64,000 bases of DNA from contig QANT01000207.1 of the NCBI GenBank assembly GCA_003254885.1, forward strand, positions 1 through 64,000, in the 5' to 3' direction. How positions within the stretch are numbered: position 1 is the stretch's first letter; every line of letters begins with the position of its first letter. The position numbers and the translations under genes are program-made. This DNA is from Purshia tridentata. Its lineage: Eukaryota > Streptophyta > Magnoliopsida > Rosales > Rosaceae. This document shows positions 37,313-50,103 of the stretch, piece by piece. The notes beneath the pieces were generated by a model. The model did not search any database. It was not told the origin of the DNA and worked only from the letters and a program-made list of their open reading frames with translations.

Positions 37313-40300
37313 ATGGCTATCGGTGGTTTGATCTCGAACCGGAATTTCGGTTCTTTTATCGGCTCAGGTATACCTTACACTATATTCTTTTTCTTTGTTT
37401 AATTTTTGGTTGCATTTTGTGAATTCTTGTTTGAAGTGGAATTATTGCATGCATGTTAATTTTTTTAATTAAATTATTATATTTTCGGATTTGTTTTGTG
37501 CGCGGAGCAATTTTGGTTCAGTTGCATGCTGCTTCTTAATTCTGCAATGCATTTTCTTTGGATAATCTGGTTATGTTATTAGAATTTCGATGGCAAATTT
37601 TTGTTTTTGCTGCTGAATTTTCCAAGAAAATAGTTGATTTAAGTCTACTATAGAATTCAACGAATTAATCAGCGGGAATTTTCGGTGCATGTAGTTTCTT
37701 CATGATTCCTTACTTTAAGTTTGCCCAATAAAGTAAGACGGATTTCTTGTTTTCACACAGATATGCATGTATCAATGTATGTATGCATGTACGGAAGTAT
37801 GAATGTAGGAGAACTTACACTTCTATCTTTATGCGTTCGTCAAGACCTTCGGCACTTTTTCCCAACAAATTTGGACAATTTATATATCGGAGTACTACGG
37901 TGAGGGGCAATTTCCCATTGCTGATCAATCAATTTGTTCTTGATAACATTGTTTACATTTTGAAAAGAAGATCAATACTGATTGTCAAGTATGCCGTCAT
38001 GTGTGTCATACACTTGAAACTCTGTCTTGAATCTTGATACTTGTGTGAAGCAAATCACGTATTTGTATTTGCTTTGTTTATGGTTTATTGTACAAGTTGT
38101 CAAAATTCTTAAACAATAATTGGTGTATATAATTTTTAAGTAATTGATTCTCCTATAAATAAAGAAATATCGTAATAATTTCATTTTGATGCTTCTTAGG
38201 CGAATCCTTTTTTACTTTCTAACTCTTTTCTATTGGCAGGAAGAGTATGTCAAACCAACCATGCTGCTATGCATCACAGAGGAGATCATCTAGGCATTGC
38301 CCTTGCACGATATAATCAGGGGAAAACATCCTACCAAAATTTATGTACTCCAAGGGCTAATGGTTCTATATCCAGATACTCCTATAGCCCTTATCTGCAT
38401 GTCATTGGTTCTTCACATGCAAATATTATAAAGCCAACAGGAAGGTTGCATGATGAAGGCGATCACCCTTTTCTAATGTCTCTGCAAGCTGGTAGAATGT
38501 CACAGAGCATTATTACCAAACAAAGAATCAGAGGAAGATGTGAAACTTATCTTTCTTCAAAACACTCTTTTAGAAGTTGTATTCAATCAAGAAAGCTGGA
38601 TAAGCTTGATAACAGGCAATACCAGAAATCTGAGCATGTTAAAGTTAACAGAACCCGTGCTTATTACAAGTCGGATGATAATGACATAACAGAAGCAGAG
38701 GTGGATTCAGTGACATCAATAGACAGGTCAGGTGAAGCTGTTTTGACAGAAGGAAATGCGCATAAAGTATCTTCTTGGTGGGGGCAAATTCCTAAGCGCT
38801 GGGTGATTGTACTCCTTTGTTTTACAGCATTTCTATTGTGCAACATGGATCGAGTGAGTATTTCTGTTTCAACTCATTTTTTATATGTTGTATTTTTCTG
38901 TTTTAATCCTTTTTTTTATGTTGTATCTTTCCTTTGGAAGTTCCAGAGAGAGTCATTCTTTCCTCGCAAATGATAGTCATGTATAAAAGTTACAAGGTGC
39001 CTCAAAATACTAAGACAATTCATATTCAAGATTAAAGTGTTTTTATATATGCTAGTAACCTTGATGTTACATCACTGGTAAACATAAGCATTGAAAAACT
39101 TGAAAATACTTTGCTATTGCATTTGTTTTTTAATATGATATATCTCAATCTGCTAACAATGGAAAATTTTGTCATAGGTGAACATGAGCATTGCAATTCT
39201 TCCCATGTCAAAGGAATTTAACTGGAATAGTGCAACAGTTGGCTTGATTCAGTCCTCTTTTTTCTGGGGATACCTACTTACTCAGGTTTGACTCTGGACA
39301 CCTAACATATTACTCAAAATAAATTACATATTCATTCTCAATCTTCTATGAGAACATTACCTACCTACTCAGGTTTGGCTCATGCATATGTTTCGCATTC
39401 AAGCTACATAGATTATACATGCATATTTTATCCCATCTAGATGAGCTTAGAAATTCTACTTGTAATTCTTCAGTCTGATTTTATTAATTTTATGATTCTT
39501 CTGGCATATAGATTCTTGGAGGCATATGGGCAGATAAATTTGGTGGGAAGCGTATATTGGGTTTTGGAGTGATCTGGTGGTCAGTGGCAACAGTTTTGAC
39601 ACCTATTGCTGCAAAAATCAGCCTTCCGTTTTTGCTTATTATGCGTGCTTTTATGGGGATTGGTGAGGTTCGTCTTTTCTACTGCTTCGCTATGGATCTC
39701 TAGTTCTTGACTAGTCTGCATTTTAGTATAAATTTGAACCTTTTCTAGTCTACCTTTTTGTTTTGGAATTGACTTTAGAAACTGTACAACTGATTTACTG
39801 AAATATAGTGCAAAGAGCAGAAACAAATTATTCAGCTTAAGAAACAAGACAGGAGCAAATAAACAATCATAAAAATGACATTTTCTGTAATACCCCTTAA
39901 AACTTGAAAAGGATCAGGAATTTATATTTGTGCTTGACAGGTTAATTTGGACAGTAATTGTCTCAATACACTTTCGTAGCTTAGCGCATTTGACTTTTGT
40001 TCAGCTGTTCTGATATGGTATATAATATTTAAATTTTTTTCTCATTTGAGATCATTGTATTTGTAACTCAGCTTCCTTCCTAAAACAGGATTTTCTCTTG
40101 GTAATCCAATTAAGGATTCTCATTTCTGAACCAATTTTCTTCCCTTTGTCTTTTCTCAGGGTGTTGCTATGCCTGCTATGAATAATATACTCTCTAAGTG
40201 GATTCCAGTGTCAGAGAGAAGCAGAGCACTTGCACTAGTATATAGTGGCATGTATCTTGGTTCTGTCACTGGGTTGGCCTTTTCTCCCATCCTAATCCAG

Positions 40301-42442
40301 AAATTCAAATGGCCATCCGTGTTTTATTCATTTGGATCTCTTGGTAGTATCTGGTTTGCATTATGGCTGAGCAAGGTATGCTCTTGCTTCCTTCAGCTAT
40401 TTTTTCGAAATCTTTGATTTACCTTGTCCGTTCTCGACTAGGATAGAATATATCAATAGTAGAAAATGAATACTATCATATTTCCGGATCATTAGTTAAG
40501 CTGTTCAATATTCAACAGAACACTCATTTGCCAAAAAGAAAAAGAAAAAAAAGACTATAATATTTTATTCTAGGTCAATATAATTTTAGCACAATTATAT
40601 GTGATGAAAATTTGTTAACTAGACTTGTTTTGAGTGCATTGATGGTGCAATGTTCTTTGTTCTTTTCATTTTTTAGATTATGTGAATGAACTACTACTGA
40701 ATCTTAAATTTAAAGTAAAATTATAGGCAATTATCATTATTTGAGTCACTTGTCTTTTGAAAAAAAAAAAATTTGATTTTACACCAGTGGTTTCTCAAGC
40801 CCATCGCTCTATTTGACTGGTGGTCTTCAGATGCCATGAAAATGTACTCTTGTATTAGACGTGACATTTATAAAATATGAATAAACATATTTGAGCTGCA
40901 CTTCAGATGTTATTACATAAAAGTTAACCCTAGAAGCTCTTTCTTGCTTGTGGGATCACCAGGCATATAGCTCGCCAAAAGAAGATCCGGAGCTTAGTGC
41001 AGAGGAAAGAGAACTTATCATGGGTGGCAACGTATCTAAGGAATCTGTTAAAGTCATTCCTTGGAAACTAATTTTATCAAAACCACCTGTTTGGGCTCTT
41101 ATAATCTCCCACTTTTGCCATAATTGGGGAACCTTTATTCTATTGACATGGATGCCTACATACTACAATCAGGTAAGGAATTCATTCCTCCAAAAATGGA
41201 CAGACATCCACACAACACAAAAAAATACCATTTTCCAATAAAAATAAAATAAAGTTAACTCACCAAGATCCTTTTACACTGTCTGATCTTGATTGCTATT
41301 TTTTTTTTTTTTTTCAGGTTTTGAAGTTCAACCTCACTGAATCTGGACTCCTCTGTGTCTTGCCATGGTTGACCATGGCTGTTTCTGCAAATATAGGGGG
41401 CTGGATTGCAGATACACTTGTCAGCAAAGGTCTTTCCATAACAACAGTTCGTAAGGCAAGGACTATTTCTGCTTGAAATATTAAATGTGGTTTAGGTTCC
41501 GATTCTCTCCCAGTTACGTATATGAAAAAAACTCTTCTCCAAATCCATTTGATGTTGCAGATCATGCAATCAATAGGGTTTCTGGGACCAGCCTTTTTCC
41601 TTACTCAGCTGAGCCGTGTCAAGACACCTGCTATGGCAGTACTATGCATGGCATGCAGTCAGGTAGAAACTAGTTGTTATCAATTTGACTGAGCTTGAAT
41701 CTTTTTGAAATGTTTTTAAAATGCATGTTGGGTAATAAATATCATTTACATTAATTTGCTGATTGTTTTTCTGTTCATACATTCTTTGTTATTGACAGGG
41801 AGCTGATGCATTTTCACAATCTGGTCTCTATTCCAATCACCAAGACATTGGACCTCGCTATGCTGTGAGTTGCTATCTTTCATACATATACTAGTTAATG
41901 AACTATAAATTTTATTTGCTCTTCTTATTTCTGAAATTTTATTTTCTCTAACATTTTAATGAATTGTAAAAAACCTCTTTGTTTCTTTGTGGAGAACAAT
42001 TTCCATGATCAAATTTTTATCTGTCATGTTATCAAGGTTATTTGTGCTTTCAATTCTTTACCAAAGATTGACAGAAAAAAAAAAAAAAAAAAAATTTTGC
42101 CAAAGAACTGAAGAAGTAATCATATTATCTGTGAACCCTACGAAACAAACTTGTAAATAACAATTTCAGGGAGTATTGCTGGGACTCTCAAACACAGCAG
42201 GAGTTCTTGCGGGTGTCTTTGGTACAGCTGCAACTGGGTACATACTCCAACGAGGTATAGGTTCACTTCCGGTTTCCAGTTCTGTATTCACTTCAATTTT
42301 CAGTTTCAATTCTGTGTTGACTTCCCATACTTTAATATATGCAGGTTCTTGGGATGATGTGTTCAAGGTCGCTGTTGCACTGTATCTCATAGGCACATTA
42401 GTCTGGAACTTATTTTCAACTGGAGAGAAAGTTCTCGACTAG
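37313..42442 (+). CDS. PHT4;4: Plastid anion/ascorbate transporter, PHT4;4-like
   Basis: A major-facilitator (SLC17-like) transporter. Arabidopsis PHT4;4 (ANTR2) imports ascorbate into chloroplasts and also moves phosphate with Na+. Eleven exons: 37313-37367, 38240-38853, 39178-39285, 39512-39667, 40160-40375, 40963-41172, 41318-41455, 41561-41662, 41799-41864, 42170-42254 and 42345-42442, giving 615 residues. A long Ser/Arg-rich N-terminus of about 200 residues contains the transit peptide. It precedes about 12 membrane helices starting at RWVIVLLCFTAFLLCNMDRV. Family motifs are present: GGIWADKFGGKRILGFGV, MRAFMGIGEGVAMPAMNN and QDIGPRYAGVLLGLSNTAG. Intron 7 (41456-41560) must use a GC donor. 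The last intron (42255-42344) is 90 nt with no in-frame stop. The PHT4;4 assignment gains support from lying between GPAT4/8 and CYP86A, as in Arabidopsis (recalled). Confidence 0.92.
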
Positions 42443-43763
42443 AGAAATGCAACAATGGAAAAAAGTTAGGAACGAATAGAAGGAATGATGCAGTACTCTA
42501 AATAACTTTAGAGGTGAAACTATAAAGAGATATGGAAGAAATGTGAACCAACACATGAAAGGGCAAGTCCTGTCGAGTGCACTAGGTTTTTAGATACCCC
42601 ATCATCAATGTTTTTGCAACAACTTCTGAGGCCCTTTCTGGGTTGGCTTGAGGACCCTTTTTTTACAGGTTAATGCCTTCTTTGATTTCAGACTTTTCAC
42701 TACATGGTTCTAAATTCTAATGTAGAGAACTTATGGGTAATTTGCACCCATGAACCTTTTACTTTTTGTACACACAATGCTAATAGTAAATGTTATCCAC
42801 CTGAGATCTTCGTTACTGCATTTCTCCACAGTTTGATTTGTATGCAATAACGTTGCTCCTTGCATTCCCCGTGTGTAACTTTGGACTGTCTAGGCCTCAT
42901 AATTTCTTTAAATCTCGATTTTTTTAGCTCAGTTTTGAGAAAGTTAAGGCTTGGCAAGTGATCTATCTAGATTCTAGCATAATTGATTTCCTAGTAGTTC
43001 AAATATTGATAATAATAATAATGACATGTAGGCCTCTTTTTTGAGCTGGTTGATATTATTCAGTAGTATAAAATGCAGCAAAAGTAGGACCGCGCATTTC
43101 CATCCATCAGCTACATTTTAGTTTATAAAACATAAGAACTATAGCTACAGGTCTGTCTGGCCGACCATAAACTGTCTCTGCAGTCTCTGCATTAGCTACA
43201 AACAACCTCCACTTTAATGGCCCTAAGTAGTTCAAATGAGAGTGCCAGGCATGACAAAAATTGACAAAACTGGGTGCACTTCAGCTCATCAAAGACATTA
43301 CAGAATGCAAGAAGCAGAAAATTACTATTATAAAATTGAGTAAAATCTCTTGCAAATGAATAATGATGAAAATAATATTAATAAAAGTAACCTTATGAAA
43401 TTTGAACAAGCAAGAACGTAAAGAATTGTAATAAAAAAATTTTTGGGTACAAGGGAAATTAGCTAGATGATGCTCTAATATCATGCAAGATATGCATTTG
43501 TATGCGAAAAGTAAGTACCCCACCACCTCCCTTGTGTGCTTGAAGACTGTGGAAGATATAAATTACCTGTGTCCCGAAAACACTTTTTGCACCATATTTA
43601 ATTGAACCCACATGAGCTTTGCCTCCCGATTTCTCATTATATGCGCTGAACGTTTCTCATCTCTTATCTCTCATGGGTTCCACCACTCCATAAATATACA
43701 TTCACAAAGTCACAAAACCTTAACCCAACACCACCACCCCTCCCCCCCCAATTTAACACCCTC
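42443..43763. other. Convergent spacer between PHT4 and CYP86A
   Basis: The 3'UTRs of two convergent genes. The minus-strand side shows a C-rich and CACC-rich stretch at 43720-43800 next to the CYP86A stop. No further gene or repeat is recognised. Confidence 0.6.
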
Positions 43764-45413
43764 TTAAGCAACCCCAACTACCACTTCACCACCTCCACCT
43801 ACACCCCCATTCTCACTAACACCATTACATTTAACCCCAACACACTCTCTGTCCCTTTTTATGCTTACCAAAATACCCCCCAAATCTCTATGGTGCACAT
43901 TCACCTTAAGCCCATACTTCATGAACAGTGTCAATGACATCTTTTGCTCCACCCGGTGGCCTGGCACCATTGTGAGGCGGTGCCGGAGCAATACAGAGGC
44001 TGTCACTGACTTCATTTGCAAGTAAGCTAGGTCTTTCCCTAAGCATATCCTTGGACCAGCATTGAAGGCTACATATTTGTTTGAGTCATGCATTATGAAC
44101 TTCTTACCATCCGGAGATAACCACCTCTCAGGACGAAACTCTAGGCAATCCTCCCCCCACGTGGACTTCAACCTCCCCGTTGCGTAAATCGAGTACGTGA
44201 CCGATGATCCAGCGGGCACAAATGTCCCGTCGGGTAAAATGTCGTCGTGCACAACATGCTTGGAGTCTTGAGGCACGGACGGGTAGAGCCTAAGGGTTTC
44301 GGACAATGCTGCTTTGAGGTATATCAATCGATCAATTTCCTCAAACTCCAACGGCTCATCAAACCACTTTACCATGTCATCACTACGCGTCTCAATCAGA
44401 ACGGTGCAAATTTCACGTAGAATTTTCTCTTCGATTATCGGGTTTTGTGTAACCAACCAAAAGAACCAACACATTGCCACGGATGATGTGTCGCGTCCAG
44501 CTAGGATGAAATTGAGTGCCACCTGTTGGAGAAAAGTGTCCGAGTAATTCTCTTTTTTCTTCATAAACCTTGACAACAAATCATCATGTGGGTTCCCATC
44601 CTTTTGTTGACTCAGCAACTCAAGCTTACGTGAATCAATCACATTGGATAAATACTCCTCTATATGCACAAGGCTTCGGCTCATGGTGACTTCCATTCCG
44701 AGCCCAAGCCACTTCTTCAGCTTCCACAACACCTTGGGCAAAATAAACCGCTGCAGCGAAGCCTCGGTGGCCCGGTCGAAAGCCGAGGCAAACCCGTTTT
44801 CGGGAAACCCTGGGGCGCAAGTCTGCGGGTCCTTCCCAAAAGCCAAGCCGCATATATTATCAAAAGTGAGCCGAAGCAAAAGGTCTTGAAGATCAATCGG
44901 CTTGGCTTCAATCTCAGCCGTCTCAAGAATCGGGCAGAACCTCAGCTTGATGGCTCGGCTGACCCATCGAGCCATGGCTTGGCGCAAAGTCCGGGTGGTA
45001 AATTCCAGCGCGGCGGTCTTTCGCTGAAACAGCCACGTGTCACCATCCGAGTTGAAGATGCCCTCCCCCAAAAGATCATGAAACACAGATTGCCAGGTGG
45101 GGCCCTTGGGGTAGTTGTCGAATCGGGTCTTGAGGATGTGCTCCACGTTATTCGGGTCACACGTGACGGTCACGAGGCCTTGTTTTTTGGCGAGGAAGGG
45201 AATGGCGCAGATGCAGGTTTGGTACGTGCCGCCGCAGGCGCGTAGGTTGTCGTAGATCCAGTCGTGGAGGCGGTCACAGTTCTCGATGAGTCCCGGAAGA
45301 CTGCCCAGTAGGGGCCAGACACGTGGACCCTTGAGGGACCCTGAGATGAAGGTGAACCAAAGGAGGTAGGCCGTGATGGCCGTGAAGAGCAGCAAAGCCG
45401 AGCCAATCTCCAT
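43764..45413 (-). CDS. CYP86A: Cytochrome P450 CYP86A, fatty-acid omega-hydroxylase
   Basis: An ER-anchored P450 that hydroxylates the terminal carbon of C16-C18 fatty acids, supplying omega-hydroxy acids for cutin and, with related members, suberin. It is one uninterrupted reading frame of 549 residues. An N-terminal membrane anchor (residues 4-24) is followed by the hinge [14 protein letters not shown]. Conserved P450 sites are all present: I-helix AGRDTSS (305-311), K-helix ExxR as ETLR (372-375), FRPERW (426-431), and the heme loop [11 protein letters not shown] with Cys457. The segment [20 protein letters not shown] is characteristic of CYP86A. The C-terminus ends in an unusual Gly/Val-rich tail after the conserved MKYGLKVNV. 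Its substrate-chain partner GPAT4/8 is nearby. The subfamily is sure; the member (A2/A4/A8-like) is not. Confidence 0.97.
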   Translation of the reverse strand: MEIGSALLLFTAITAYLLWFTFISGSLKGPRVWPLLGSLPGLIENCDRLHDWIYDNLRACGGTYQTCICAIPFLAKKQGLVTVTCDPNNVEHILKTRFDNYPKGPTWQSVFHDLLGEGIFNSDGDTWLFQRKTAALEFTTRTLRQAMARWVSRAIKLRFCPILETAEIEAKPIDLQDLLLRLTFDNICGLAFGKDPQTCAPGFPENGFASAFDRATEASLQRFILPKVLWKLKKWLGLGMEVTMSRSLVHIEEYLSNVIDSRKLELLSQQKDGNPHDDLLSRFMKKKENYSDTFLQQVALNFILAGRDTSSVAMCWFFWLVTQNPIIEEKILREICTVLIETRSDDMVKWFDEPLEFEEIDRLIYLKAALSETLRLYPSVPQDSKHVVHDDILPDGTFVPAGSSVTYSIYATGRLKSTWGEDCLEFRPERWLSPDGKKFIMHDSNKYVAFNAGPRICLGKDLAYLQMKSVTASVLLRHRLTMVPGHRVEQKMSLTLFMKYGLKVNVHHRDLGGILVSIKRDRECVGVKCNGVSENGGVGGGGEVVVGVA

Positions 45414-45837
45414 TTCTTACTTGTACACCACGTTTTGGAAAATGCATGCAACAAAAAACACCAACAACAACCCTACCAGCAAGGAACCTGTTTTCTCTCC
45501 AAGATATTTTCCCGGGAAAATAGTATTTCCTGGGAAAGTTGTTATCTTGATGAAAATTTGTAAAGAAGTAGAGGAGAAGTTGGTATATAACTTAGCTTGG
45601 GTGTGAAAGGAGAAAAAACCCAAGTTGGGATTTTTGTATATGATACAAAAAAAAAAATGTAACCAAGGAGTTGATTTGGGAAAAAGAGGGTGTGAGGGGG
45701 ATCTGAAATCTGGAGAGAGAATATATGGAGGAGGGTGATGAAGTAGAACTAGAAGAAGGAAGAGAGATAGAGAGTGTTTTGAGTTTGATGAGTTGGGTTG
45801 GGTGGGTAGTACAAAGTGAAGTATTGTAGAGAGAGGG

Positions 45838-45844
45838 TTTTATA
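45838..45844 (-). promoter_or_regulatory. TATA box of CYP86A
   Basis: TATAAAA on the minus strand, 425 bp before the ATG, followed by a CT-rich sequence that would form a leader of about 390 nt. Confidence 0.5.
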
Positions 45845-46077
45845 GGTGGGAATGGTATTGATCGAGAAGCAATTATTAAGGCCAGCTTGGTCCTCCTTGA
45901 CATTGTTCTCTCTTCATCTCTCTCTCTTTCTCTTTCTCTCACTAAAAATTAAGCTTCTTCACACAGCACAGCTGCAGGTGCCATAAATGCCTTCAGAGGT
46001 CGTTGAAATTTTAATTTTCAGGCAAAACAGCCCTTCCTCTCTCTCTCTCTCAAGAAAACCACTGGCTCTAGCAAAGT

Positions 46078-46081
<4 letters not shown>

Positions 46082-46112
<31 letters not shown>
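46082..46112. repeat. (CT)n microsatellite
   Basis: An uninterrupted CT dinucleotide run about 240 bp upstream of the CYP86A TATA box. A shorter CT run lies at 46036-46051. Confidence 0.95.
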
Positions 46113-46115
<3 letters not shown>

Positions 46116-46252
46116 CATGCATACATGCACATGTACACAAGCGCACACGCTAGTTGTGCACCTAATTTTACTGGAAATGGAAGAGGAGCTTTAACTCAAG
46201 CATTCATTGAAGGGGGAGTTAATGAGATTAGTTGAGGAACTAAGACACACAC

Positions 46253-46283
<31 letters not shown>

Positions 46284-48491
46284 AAGAGACCAAAAAGATA
46301 ACACAAATTTATATAAAACAAAGGCAAATGAGTCATGACACACACAAAGGGATCAGAGTGTCTATGTGATATGATGATAATGATGCATATAATTATTTTT
46401 TTAATTAAGCGAGCTAGCTTGTCCCCTTAGGCTTCTCTCTAAGTCTTGGAAGAAATTAGATGACAATGGGATTGTTCATGTGGGTTTTTGGTTATATGGT
46501 TGGGTAAGCAACCACCTACAATTTAATACCCCTTTTTTTTTGCTTTATTTCTTTTCTTTTTTTAATTTGGTCCAATTTGTTTTCAATTCTTTGCTTGTGT
46601 GACTTTTTTCAATTTTTCTTATCTCTTTATCCTATAGCTCATAATTCTGCAGAGAATTGAGGACCAGAGCTAGCAGCACTAGTAGATAATAGATAGTAAA
46701 TAAAAACAAATATATATGTGGGATTACACTCACAGGTTTGACCCTCTAACTTTTAATGCCTTAATATCATCTGTCATCAAAAAATGCGCGCCTCTCTGCA
46801 GTCACTAACATGAAAAAAAGTCAAAATCCATGCTATGCTTGCTTGCATATATATATATTAGCTTTAGTCGTATGGCCTCAATTTTTGCACATTTGGCAGA
46901 CTGGTACTTCTTCATCAGTATACATATGAATCATATATATATGATCAGTTAAGATCACCAATAATGTTAGATTTATTAAATTTATTCACGAAATGATATC
47001 TCAGTTTACATGTCAATGCCAATATTATATAATAAATTAAAATGAAGTTCAAAGTAAGTGTAGAGAAGGTGTACATTGTACAGAATATAGAGGCACCGAA
47101 ATTGGAGGTGATCATCAAATATATGGTGTTGTCACTTTAACCTAATCTAACCTGCATTCTGTTGAACCCTTCACATGGCGTTTAGGTGTGTGCTTGGCTA
47201 AGCACCATCTCCAAAATACATGTCATAAAATCTCTTCATGCATGTGCGTCTGATGGATGGATGATCATGAAAAGCTTGATAACATTGTCTAGTCCTATTA
47301 GCTATATAGGTATCATTGCACATTGTATTTTTAGTTCAAACACTTCTATATATATTAATGGAATATTATTCATTCATCTCACTTTTTGGCAGCACTAGGG
47401 ACAGGGATATCGATCGTAATTAAGTCCAACCTAAATTACATAAATACTTGGATATTAGTAGTATGTAATCATGTCGTGACGTATTATGTTTGGGTCGATC
47501 CTCTCCTTTTGAGTATTAGTTAGATTTAGAACATTAATCGCATTTAATGATAAAATTGACACATATATATGTGCTTGTAAATAATTCAAAATTTTAGAAG
47601 AGAATATCTTATTTTTAACTAATTAAGTTGTCTTTTAAACAAAAATTGAAAAACCATGAACCTAACCTAATTTAACCTATTAATCAAACGTATTCATCAC
47701 TCATATATCTAGAAGTAAATAATAGTTCATTTGACCTAGATGCTAGTAAAATCAAGAAGAAAACATTTAATTCTAAATCAAAATTAAGTTGGGAAAAAGG
47801 GACAATTAGCATTTTCCAAAACGATCAATATATACCATACCATATCAACAAATAGGGAAAAAAGTGTTTTCATATAATGCCAATTAGGTAAGTTTGTTAT
47901 GTCCAAACTGAATAATCTATGCTTTACACTAGTCTGATCCAAACGACTAAAATAAATTAGTAAAGGTGGACCATGGATGCTTTTATTCGTACATTACTCA
48001 TTTTGCAACAAAAATAGAGAAGACAGACAGAATGAACTAATAAAAAACAAAGGGAGACTTTTGAATAAATTACTCTTTTTTTTTTATGTCTGATTACTTA
48101 ATTGCATGTAATTCTAAAGTTTATATTTCATAAAAAAAAAAAGGATAGTTGGTTTATTCAGACAGACAGTCAGTTTGTGCACAAATTACATATATACTAG
48201 GGTCTATGGTTTTTCTCACTCAATCATCATCTCATGAAATCTAAATGAAATCAAAACCCGTCATAGCTGACGAGCATCTTGTTTAATTTTATGTCGAGTG
48301 AACTAATTAATGGCAAGCTTTCTTTAATTTGTTGTATTCAAATAATAGAAATTTTGGTGTGAGTGGCTTGGATTGACCCATCCCACAAGAAAGCACATGG
48401 TTCCCAATTTGTTAAGAAAAAGTTTCTTTTACTCTAATGAATTATAATTAAGTGTAGTTGAACAAAGAAGAACAAAATATAGGACCAACAG

Positions 48492-48795
48492 CACTTCAAA
48501 AAAAAAGGACTTTTAGTAATCAAGAGCTCTTTAGTTAGAGGAAAGATCTTGTGACTAACTCATTTTATATTTAAGTCACAATTATATTTAGATCTAGTGA
48601 CAAATATGTGCTTGTTAAAATTATTAGTAACAGAAGTTGTGACTAATAGCATTTTTTAGTCACAACTATAACTTTTAATTATGGAGTTTTAAGTTATAAC
48701 ATAGTCACAACACTTTTTGTGACTAATACATTTAGTCACAAGATTTGCACTTTTAATCACAAATTGTGTTGACTAAAAATCTTATTTTTGTAGTG
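48492..48795. mobile_element. Mini-CACTA (En/Spm-type) element
   Basis: It begins CACTTCAAAAAAAAAGGAC and ends TTATTTTTGTAGTG, whose complement is CACTACAAAAATAA. These are CACTA-type ends with one mismatch. The 304-bp interior is packed with inverted copies of TAGTCACAA/TTGTGACTA (at least eight), the subterminal repeat pattern bound by CACTA transposases. A 3-bp target repeat is not evident. It has no coding capacity. Confidence 0.7.
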
Positions 48796-50103
48796 CTTGG
48801 AGGAGGGAGACATTATGTAATGTTTTTCAAGCATGTCCATCGGCATCAAATTAAGAACTGTGTTTGTGAAAAAATTTGTGCCTATCACACCACTACATGA
48901 ATTTACATGTTATAATATAAGTGGATGATTGATTTATATTTCTTAGAATATAGTATTAATAAATATACATATGTTAATAACATCACAAGGTGGTGTAACG
49001 ATCACACAAAAAGATTACTCGTGTTTGCGATACTAAATCCTCGATCCAAACAAGGAATTCCTAGCCATTCCACAAATTAATTTATCCATTAAATTATTGT
49101 GTAGTAAAATGTTCAAAACGCTTGTGAATGCAAAATTAAACTTTTAGTCCTTAAAATTTGTTAGAATTTTTGTCCTTAAGAGTTTTAAAACATACAATTA
49201 GAGGAACGAATTGAAAACCCTAACAAACTATACGTACTAAAAGTGTTATTTGGTCCTCAAACAAAATCCACAGATCCACCTCCCAATCCCATGCTGGAGC
49301 ATTTAAGAACAGGCCTCTTGGCCCAAAACATTATTAGAGTTGAGGTTCTCAAGTCTTAGGCTCCTAGTCTATAGCATCAACGCGTCATTGCAATATATTG
49401 CATTTAAGATGGAATTTGAGGCCAACTAAAGTTGACAAGCCCTCCCACAATGCTGTCACATTCATGAAATACAGAAAAGTTGAACATAAATCTTGGCCAC
49501 ATGTTGAAGGTCTAATATCTACCCACCTTTTTAATCTTTCTAACTTGTAACTTGGGTGTAGATATTCACCTCACTAAGCTAGTATTTGACCACTTCCTTT
49601 TGTCAGCTGAGGACAACTCCCCATCACATGTTTCATATTACTTTTTGCATTCCTCAACTATTTCCTGGTGGAGAGTTCAATGATCAGTAGCCCAAGTGAC
49701 CTAAAAACCTAAACAATTTTTAGGTGTGCCATCCTTAAGTTATGCTCTAGGGTCATTATTCACGATAATTATAAAGTGGCTGTCTTATATAAACCATCAT
49801 AGTAAAATAGATGGCAATTCCAAACTCCCCCACTAGACAAACAGCTCAGACTAGTTTGGAGTCAATATCAGAAAAGAGAGACAAGTTAGAGTCACCTTCC
49901 GTATAGCAAAAACCAAGTTTATGTGATAGGCTTTTGTTGATGCTCTTTACTTGTGAAGGGCCTGAAGGGTATGCACTCAATAGTCAATACCAGTCATTTT
50001 ATGTTGAGAATCAGAGGCACTCTGACCCTTCTATTTCAGAATTTTCTTCATCCTTGAGAATAAATCAGCAACCATGTTACAAATACCTTACCACAAAAAA
50101 GGA

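Larger units (their letters stand above)
45845..50103. other. CYP86A upstream region
   Basis: About 4.2 kb of AT-rich DNA without a supportable gene. It contains a perfect (CT)n tract at 46082-46112, (AC/AT/AG) simple repeats near 46243-46284, and a CACTA-type MITE at 48492-48795. The rest is unrecognised. Confidence 0.6.

Noticed and set aside
44664-45245. A 193-codon open frame on the plus strand
   Set aside because: It is antisense to CYP86A and has no family signature; a shadow of a GC-rich gene.
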